DNA of 64,000 bases from Gnetum montanum (lineage: Eukaryota > Streptophyta > Gnetopsida > Gnetales > Gnetaceae). Shown piece by piece: positions 57,148 to 64,000 of the stretch. Made by a program: the position numbers and the translations under genes. Position 1 is the stretch's first letter. Each line of letters opens with the position of its first letter. Under the pieces are notes generated by a model, which searched no databases, was not told the origin of the DNA, and worked only from the letters and a program-made list of their open reading frames with translations. The stretch is from the NCBI GenBank assembly GCA_015680685.1, contig MNCI01005810.1, forward strand, positions 1-64,000, in the 5' to 3' direction.

Positions 57148-60099
57148 TCTTGTTAAAACAATGAGCAACAAAGGGCTATAAGCAATAGATGTTATATTCT
57201 TTGCATTGTGTAATTTTAAAAACAAGAATTAAGTACAATAGAAGTGATGTAAAATAGACATGATATATATAGTGAGATCTATGGGATGGACTGCTTGTAT
57301 AAGCCTTTTAAATATCCAGAAAAAGAAGAGGCAAAGGCTAGTATAAAGATAGAGGCCATTATCACTAACATCTGTGAAACATTGTTAAGCAGATGAGATT
57401 TTTGAAAACAATTTATTATGAATATGGCCAACAATCATAACTTTACAAAAAATGATAAAATGATTTTGTGTACTCAGGAATTAATCTAATGAAATAAATT
57501 GCCCATAAAGATAATATAGTTGATTAAAATCTAGAAACATCAAAAACTTATGAAGGTTCAACATATTTCTCACAAAATTTTGGGAGTTTAATTTCCATAT
57601 CATTAATTAAATTTCTATACTTTGGGGATGTTAATTTCCTTGAGTTTATTCCCTACACTAAAACTCTAAAAAATTTAAAAAGGAAGAAAATATATACATC
57701 TCTATAGAACCATCTAGATGACAAAACCAAGAATTGTAAAGAATGATGCAGGCTGAGTCTTCTTTAGAGCAATGGCAAACATGAATCAAGTTAACAACAA
57801 TGAATCCTTTGGATTATATTTTTCTAATAAAGTTGAGGAAAGACTCAAATCAAATAGCTCAAGCATGTGGCAAACATGGTGAAGCATATTACAGTGCATA
57901 ACATTTCATCAAACACTTGTCATGTATTCTCCATGCTACCACATTTGGGGAATTAAAATTGATCAATTCCTACCACACACATAATGGTTTTTGTCAAAGG
58001 TAAGCTAAAATATAGAGATTAATGATTTGAACAATAGATTTTTCAAAAGAAAGATAAGAGTACTAGAAAAGGGGAGAAGTCCACTCAAGTTAGGAATTTG
58101 GTTTACAAATCCATGAGAGTAGTTGGTAACCACAAGCACCATACCCATGAACTAATGCAGGTCACACATCACACGCATCCCAGAATTTTTTGTCATCGGT
58201 GGTGGTGATGGCCCAATGACCTTAGTGTTAAAACCTTTTGGAGGGTGGAAATTTTGGAAGGAAACATCATCATTCTAATTTTGAAAGAAAAAGAGAAAAC
58301 CCCTAAACAATTCCTGCAGTGTGTGACTAGAAGAAAAAAAGAAGAACATAAATAAATATGATGAATATGGCTCGAAATCATCACTAAAAGAATTTTGGAG
58401 GAGGCTCTACAAAAATTTAGGATATCTATCAAAACCCTCAGAAATTTTATTGAGGTAGCATTTGAAAATTTGCAAGTTCTTATCTTTGGAGATGCTAAAA
58501 AAAGAGGGATGCACTGGTGTATCTTACAATTGGTCATAATTATTTGTAGTTTGATTGTAGGGTAGAGATTGCAACAGAACTTGATGTTGGATTTCATTAT
58601 GGCATTCGTTGAGGAGATGCAAGTGTATTTCAAGGATAACAATAGGCGTAGAGGTTATAGTCCACATCCATCATTTATCTTATGATTTTTGCTAATATAA
58701 GGATGCCTCACGATACTTTGATAGTTCAGGTTGTTAAATTAAAACAAAAAATGCCTACCTTATTGTTAGCATTTGACAAATTAATCACCTAGCACTTATT
58801 CCCTTAATTTGCTAAAACCCATGGTTTTACCTTGAAACCTTTGCTTTTATTTACTTCAAAAGGGGATATTTTTGAAGAGGAGATTTAGGAGATATGTATT
58901 TCTCTATTGTTTTGTAACTTCCTATGGTGATCTCCATGATATTTGTTGTCAAGAAAACACTTGGCAACTATAGTTCAATTTTTTAATAACTTTCTATGAA
59001 AGCTATAACCTTTAGGATGGTTATGAGTTAATACCCTTAAGTTATCATGATTATTGTAACTACCCTAATGTCACTATAAAAGGATCTCATAGGTAGAATT
59101 TAAGAAAGGAAAAAAAATCTTTTTGAAAAGAAGAAATTTGAAGATTTCTTGTAAGATGGCTTGCTAAAGATATCATTTTGGCCACTCTATTTTAGTCCTA
59201 TGAGTTTGTTATTTTCTATTTTGTTTTAGTTGCTTAGTTAGTGGTTTAGGTAGTATCATTCTTGGCATTTAAATTTGGGATTGTTAGATCACTTTTATAG
59301 TTCTTTGTCGCATGATAGTAGACTCTTATTAAGATTTGCCATAGAAGAGCTCATGTTGGAAAGGCTCAAGAGTAATTTAATAGAGAATTTTGTTATTATG
59401 AAATGTTTAAGGTTGCTATTAGGATTTTTGTAAGAGAGCCTCCACTATAGACAAGCTAATTGAACAATTCAATAGTCTAGAGGGTTAAAATTTTTTTTGG
59501 TATTTTGATAGGACTAAGATAGCTTTTTGATTTTTAAAGTATATTCCTTTGGTATTTCAATTAGAAATTGTTAGATCTTTGAAAGCTCTACTATATGAAA
59601 TTATTGACAACTATTATCTAGCCATATAGAGACTTGTACGTGGTGTTTTACATAGCAATTTTTGGTAGTAGGGTTGTCTTTAAGAAATTTCTTGTTTGAG
59701 CAAAAATTTGAACAATTCATAGATATTAAATTAGGGATAACTTTATGTGAATTGTTACCTTTTATTAATTTACTTTCCTTAAAAATTTGATATTTCTATG
59801 CAAATCTACTTTCTTTTCTTTCTCTTTCCATTGAATCTTACTCTATTTCTAGTTTTCTTATGAAACTTTCTCTCTCTGGGAGAAATTAGAAGTAGATTAG
59901 CAGAGTTGTATTCAAATTTTTTTCGAAAAATTTTATTTGTTATAAGTAGGTATTATAAGGACATTATAGACTAAGTAGTTGGACAAAATAGGAATCTCCA
60001 ACAACTCATAGTATTTTACAAAGTTGGCCGAATCTCTTTCATGATAGCCGATTACAAGTTTATATGCAACCCAAATATTTTAACATTCATAATAGCAAA
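57148..60099. other. Unassigned AT-rich stretch
   Basis: No domain, LTR end or RNA gene recognised. The longest open frame (58193-58642, minus, 149 codons) has no motif. Confidence 0.4.
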
Positions 60100-61099
60100 C
60101 ACATACTCATGTTTAACTAATGAGTCTATTTGGAGGTGTTTGGGCCTTGGTGTTGCTAGAGACTAGTGAGCACCTAAATCCTATTTAAGACACTCATTGG
60201 CGATCGTGTCCCAAATGGTTGTCAATTGTCACATGAGGTTCTCTATAAAAATTATGATTAAGATGCTCTAATATTGATCCATTCCAAGTTAAAACAAAGT
60301 CCATTCCTTTTTTAGTGACCTCACATTAACATGTGCTCTTTTGGCATCAATGAAAAGTGTTGGACAACCCCAAAGAACAACCATTACTCAAAGAGAAGAA
60401 GGAAGTAAAGAGGGAATTAGTTAAAGGAATGCTTGTAGGCATGGGTAACATGTATTTCTAGCTCCATAACTAGTGCCTATAGCCTATTATTGAGTCTAAG
60501 GAGTGTGCTTTTAATTCTTGTTTCTTTTCATAGAAATCGCACCATGCAAAGAAATTCTTTCTTTTATGATCAATACTAGGAATGATGATATACAAGTGGG
60601 ATATCATAGGATTTTAAGAATAATGTTAAGAAAAACCTTATCAAATCTCCTTAATGTTACATCTTGTTTCATTTCCACTTGGTCCTTTTCTAATTCATTG
60701 GGTATCAAGATCATTGATTAATTTTTTCAAGTTTTAGTATGAAAGAACCTTGTGCTTCAAGGATACTAATTTATCATGGAACAGATGGAATGGATAAATG
60801 TCATGAATTCACTACCTAATACCATTATAAAATTGATATATCATTAGTAGTAAACATAATCCAAAGATGAAAATTAATCTTTTGGTTGATAGCTTAATGT
60901 GGTAACTTTCCTAATTTGTAGTAGCAATAACAAAATCTAAAATTTCCAATAAACTATAGAAATTTTATAAAAGTAAAAAGAAAAAGAAAAAAAAAGAATA
61001 GGAAAATTATATAAAATAATAAACAAACTATGTAAGAAAATGGAAAGCATATAAATAATGATGTAAAAAAGGTGAAAAATTGGGGAACCTCATCAAGGT

Positions 61100-62500
61100 A
61101 TCTTTTTGGATGGCCATCTCTCCCACTACTATGTTGAGAGAAGAAGATCTGAAAAGTGGAGTGAGCCTATTTAGAGATGTTAGTGTTGTTGGTTACCTTG
61201 GCTAGAAATGGCTTAACTTGTTGTATGTTAACCAATAAAGGTTTGTGAGGGCTTGATAGATGGTAGATGATAATGGCTCTAGAAGGAAAATTTACACGTA
61301 TGATATAATGTCCTTTTCATAGCATTTGAAACTTAGTCCATTATGATACATGCATGGAATTTTAGTAAGGAACCTTATGTTTAGGTTGAAATTTAACTCT
61401 TCTTATTTGTGTATCACGACATTATTTGGGATGTGCCTTATGTATTTCATTCTTTTTTAGGACTACTTATCAATTCTCATCTATCACATTAAGTGTCATC
61501 AATCATTATTTTTGTGCTAGATTAATGTCAAGGTTGAGCTCTAGGCTATTGTGAGTGTATGGATTTTGTTTTGAATTGGAAGTTTGGGTGACTTTTCATA
61601 CACCAAATCATATGGACAATAGAGTCTAGGAAGTTTGCCAGTGGAACAATATGACCAAAGAGCATTGTTAAGTTTGGTATTCTAGTCTTTTCTATATCTA
61701 CTGATTATTCATGTTAGTATTCTAGTGATATTTCTATTGGTAAATTCAACTTGATTATTAGCTTGGGAATGATAGGGGTTGTGAGTTAATGTTGCACCTT
61801 CAAGCATTGCATTATTTTTTAAAAGTAGATACTATAAAGTGGGTTCCATTGTTAGAAGTGAATGCTCTAGGAACATCAAACCTATTTACCACTTGTTGTT
61901 GTACAAGCTGGGTTGTAGTTATAAATGTACAGTTTGATACTATTGCAACTTTGACCTAATTTGTTTAGTAGTCAACAAAAATAATGATAAAATCCTTATC
62001 CTTTGACATGGGAGTGATGGTTTTCATAACATTAATGCCCTAGAGATTGAAACGTTTGAGTGATTGGATCCATTATTAGGATCCTTGTACTTGCATAGTC
62101 ATTCATTCATCTCTTTGACAACACTCACATGAATGTGAAAAGTCATGAACATCCCTAAAGATCATTGGCTAGAAATACTTAACCATGAGGATCTTCATAG
62201 CCATTCTCCTCCTTGCATAGTCGCCCTTACAAGGATTGTGATGAGCATATTAAGGGATGTATAATTAATTAGCATCTGGTATACAACATTAACCATTTCA
62301 TCAAAAAAAAACCTTATAAAGGTTACCTTGGATCTCAATATTATGCTTGGCCTCATGAAGAAACTATTTTTTCTTTTTACTATCACATTTAGCAAGGATC
62401 TCATGTGTAAGAATATGGAAGAGAAATTGATCATATCAATTAGTACCTCTAGGCTCTTGAAGATTAATGAATTTACCAAAGAGGAGTTCATATGGGAATT
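61100..62500 (-). pseudogene. Integrase region of E5
   Basis: Homologous to E2 32.56-33.9 kb. The 98-codon frame 62491-62195 starts with 'MNSSLVNSL' (E2: 'MNSSLLVQY'), marking the RNase H/integrase junction. The core is strongly decayed; no catalytic triad could be read in full. Confidence 0.55.
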
Positions 62501-63190
62501 AAAGATAAAATCTTCTCATCCTCTTTGCTATCCCATTGTAATCAAGAAAATTGATCAACAACCATGTTCTTGGTTTCCTTCACCAACATAGTAAGATTGA
62601 ATTCCTATAAAATCACCAAAAAATATGACATGGGGGCTCACTGGCAGCTTATTCATGAGGAAATAAAGAGCATTATAGTTAGTGTGTACAAAGATTTGAT
62701 ATCCAAGCACATAGTGCCTAAATTTTTCAAGGTATACACCACCATCATGAGCTTCTTCTTAGTGGTGATGTAATTTAGTTATGCACCCATAATGCTTTTG
62801 CTTATAGAGTGGATGTAATTTGGACATTTCTGATTATCTAATTATGTAAGAACCACTCCCAATATGTAGTTGGATGCATCTTTTATTATTTGGAATGTTC
62901 TAAACTAATATGGAGTACATAGAATGGGAGTTTCTATGAGCTTTTTCTTTAACTATTGGAATGCTTGTTTGCATTTCTTGATCCATTTAAAAGGTACATC
63001 CTTCTTATTAAGCTCCACTAGTGATTTGGCAATTTTGAAAAAAATTATTAATGAAGTATTTATAGTAACCAGTATATTTGAGGAATGACCTCATATCTTT
63101 TACAATTTGAGGCTTTATGGTAATTCCTTGGATCACCTATACTTTCTCTAGGTTCACATCAATCACTTTTTCTAAAATTTAGTACCCCAA
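62501..63190 (-). pseudogene. RNase H and RT thumb of E5
   Basis: Aligned with E2 33.9-34.56 kb: the minus strand carries the RNase H relic (62.5-62.85 kb) and the thumb ('PKYT..' region near 63060-63170). The palm and fingers of RT, including the active site, are absent. Confidence 0.6.
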
Positions 63191-63197
63191 GATAATA

Positions 63198-63640
63198 CTT
63201 GCTTATTAAAATTATTTTCCATGGATATTTCTATGGAAATATCTTTGATCCCCATCTTAGCATTAATGGTACTAAGCCAAGCCATGTTCATGATAATAGG
63301 AATGTCCCCCTTGCAATTATCCATGTGGATCACTAGGAAATTTATTGGATATGGCCAATCATAGATGGTGGTCACAATGTCTTTCACCAATTCCAAAAGA
63401 ATGATAATGGATTGATCCACAAGCACTAGACTGATGTTTTACTTCTTAAGTGGATGAAGGTTCTAAGTCTTAGACATATTCAAAGAAATTAAGTTCATCC
63501 TAGAACTTGAATCCAATAAATCCTTATAGGGATCATTTCTTATAATTTGCAAATAGATAAGAGGGCTCCCATGATTAGATCATTTTCTAGGAATGTGGCA
63601 TGTCTTGTTAAATTTTTGACTACATGGATCAACATGATAG
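63198..63640 (-). pseudogene. Protease relic of E5
   Basis: The 84-codon frame 63426-63172 reads 'DWPYPINFLVIHMDN', 'DIPIIMNMAWLSTINAKMGI' and 'DISIEI', the C-terminal half of a retropepsin (strand, then the ILGR-like region with Met-Asn-Met in its place, then the dimer strand). It is the best-preserved protease piece of this family in the window. The N-terminal D-T/S-G half is not clear. Confidence 0.6.
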
Positions 63641-64000
63641 TATGGACATTCAAGGATGTTTGGTTTGTATGATGCTCAAGGATATTTATAGAAGCATGTA
63701 ATTCAGGGTAAGCAACCATGAGTATCTACAAGGGCTTTTGTGGAGTATTTGTCTTGAGGAAAGTCCTTTTTTGAGGCTTGTGATCTGAGCCAATTAGATG
63801 ATGATCTACATGTAAGTGTACTACCTTGATGGCATTTCGTTATTATGGATGAAGTGCAAAGTGCAATTTTCCTTTGCATCAATGATGTAGGTGGCAAGGG
63901 AGTAGGATTAGAAGATGTATAGTGAGGTGATTGATACAAAGGAGGATAAGTGGAGGAAAACTTAGCTTTCAAAGTAAAGGTTTGATGATATTCTATAGGA
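63641..64000 (-). pseudogene. Gag C-terminus of E5 (cut by window end)
   Basis: The 89-codon frame 63972-63703 is Ser/Thr/Pro-rich, comparable with the gag tail of E2 (36282-36061). Confidence 0.45.

Larger units (their letters stand above)
60100..64000 (-). mobile_element. E5: E2-like Ty3/gypsy element with a deleted RT core (runs off window)
   Basis: Matches E2 in the same orientation: 60290-60540 with 31.3-31.64 kb (post-pol), 61.1-62.5 kb with the integrase, 62.5-62.9 kb with the RNase H, and 63.2-63.7 kb with protease/gag of E2. At about 63190-63210 the sequence jumps from RT thumb to protease; the stretch equivalent to E2 34560-35735 (about 1.2 kb, with the RT active site) is missing. 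The 5' part continues beyond the window. Confidence 0.78.

Noticed and set aside
58193-58642. Minus-strand frame of 149 codons, the longest in 57-60 kb
   Set aside because: AT-rich, Cys/Ile/Leu-rich composition without a motif; the other strand is equally open.

Overview
The window is plant nuclear DNA made almost entirely of nested, decayed transposable elements. The evidence is LTR-retrotransposon gag/pol relics with plant-type architecture, dual RNase H domains (typical of the plant Tat lineage), an endogenous plant pararetrovirus, LINE and Helitron relics, and strong C-to-T/G-to-A decay at CG and CHG sites. No intact host gene, tRNA, rRNA or CRISPR was seen. The species cannot be named; a large, repeat-rich plant genome fits best.

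Layout. Element E1 (+, Athila-like) has a 5' LTR at 1-974, a decayed tRNA-Asp-type primer site, a gag relic and an extra ORF (5.6-8.3 kb). Its 3' LTR (8519-8541 plus 27466-28307) is split by element E0. E0 (-, Tat/Ogre-like Ty3/gypsy, 8542-27460) is the best-preserved unit. It has two ~1.6 kb LTRs, a target-site duplication, PBS, PPT, gag, zinc knuckle, protease, RT, two RNase H domains and integrase, with a solo LTR of its own family nested in gag. E1 itself sits in E2 (-, 28308-39589), a relative that keeps gag, protease, RT/RNase H, integrase, the same extra ORF, a PBS and a 5' LTR. E2 sits in a LINE relic (39.6-40.8 kb).

Farther right are a ~400 bp direct duplication (41.4-42.35 kb), a Helitron helicase relic (43.3-44.0 kb), a Caulimoviridae-like endogenous pararetrovirus (E3, -, 45.2-51.04 kb) with a tRNA-Met-type primer site, a Ty3/gypsy pol relic (E4, +, 53.1-55.8 kb), and an E2-like element running off the right edge (E5, -, from about 60.1 kb) that has lost its RT core.

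The most unusual feature is a nine-exon gene (15652-19679, +) lying antisense between the protease and RT of E0. Its splice-site phases agree at seven of eight introns. Its N-terminal part resembles the HAD/NLI-interacting-factor (FCP1-like) phosphatase fold but lacks the expected acidic residues. It continues into a long unrecognised region, a coiled coil and an acidic tail. A second recurrent novelty is the extra ORF shared by E1 and E2, preceded in both by a GATG-rich stretch and a TATA box.
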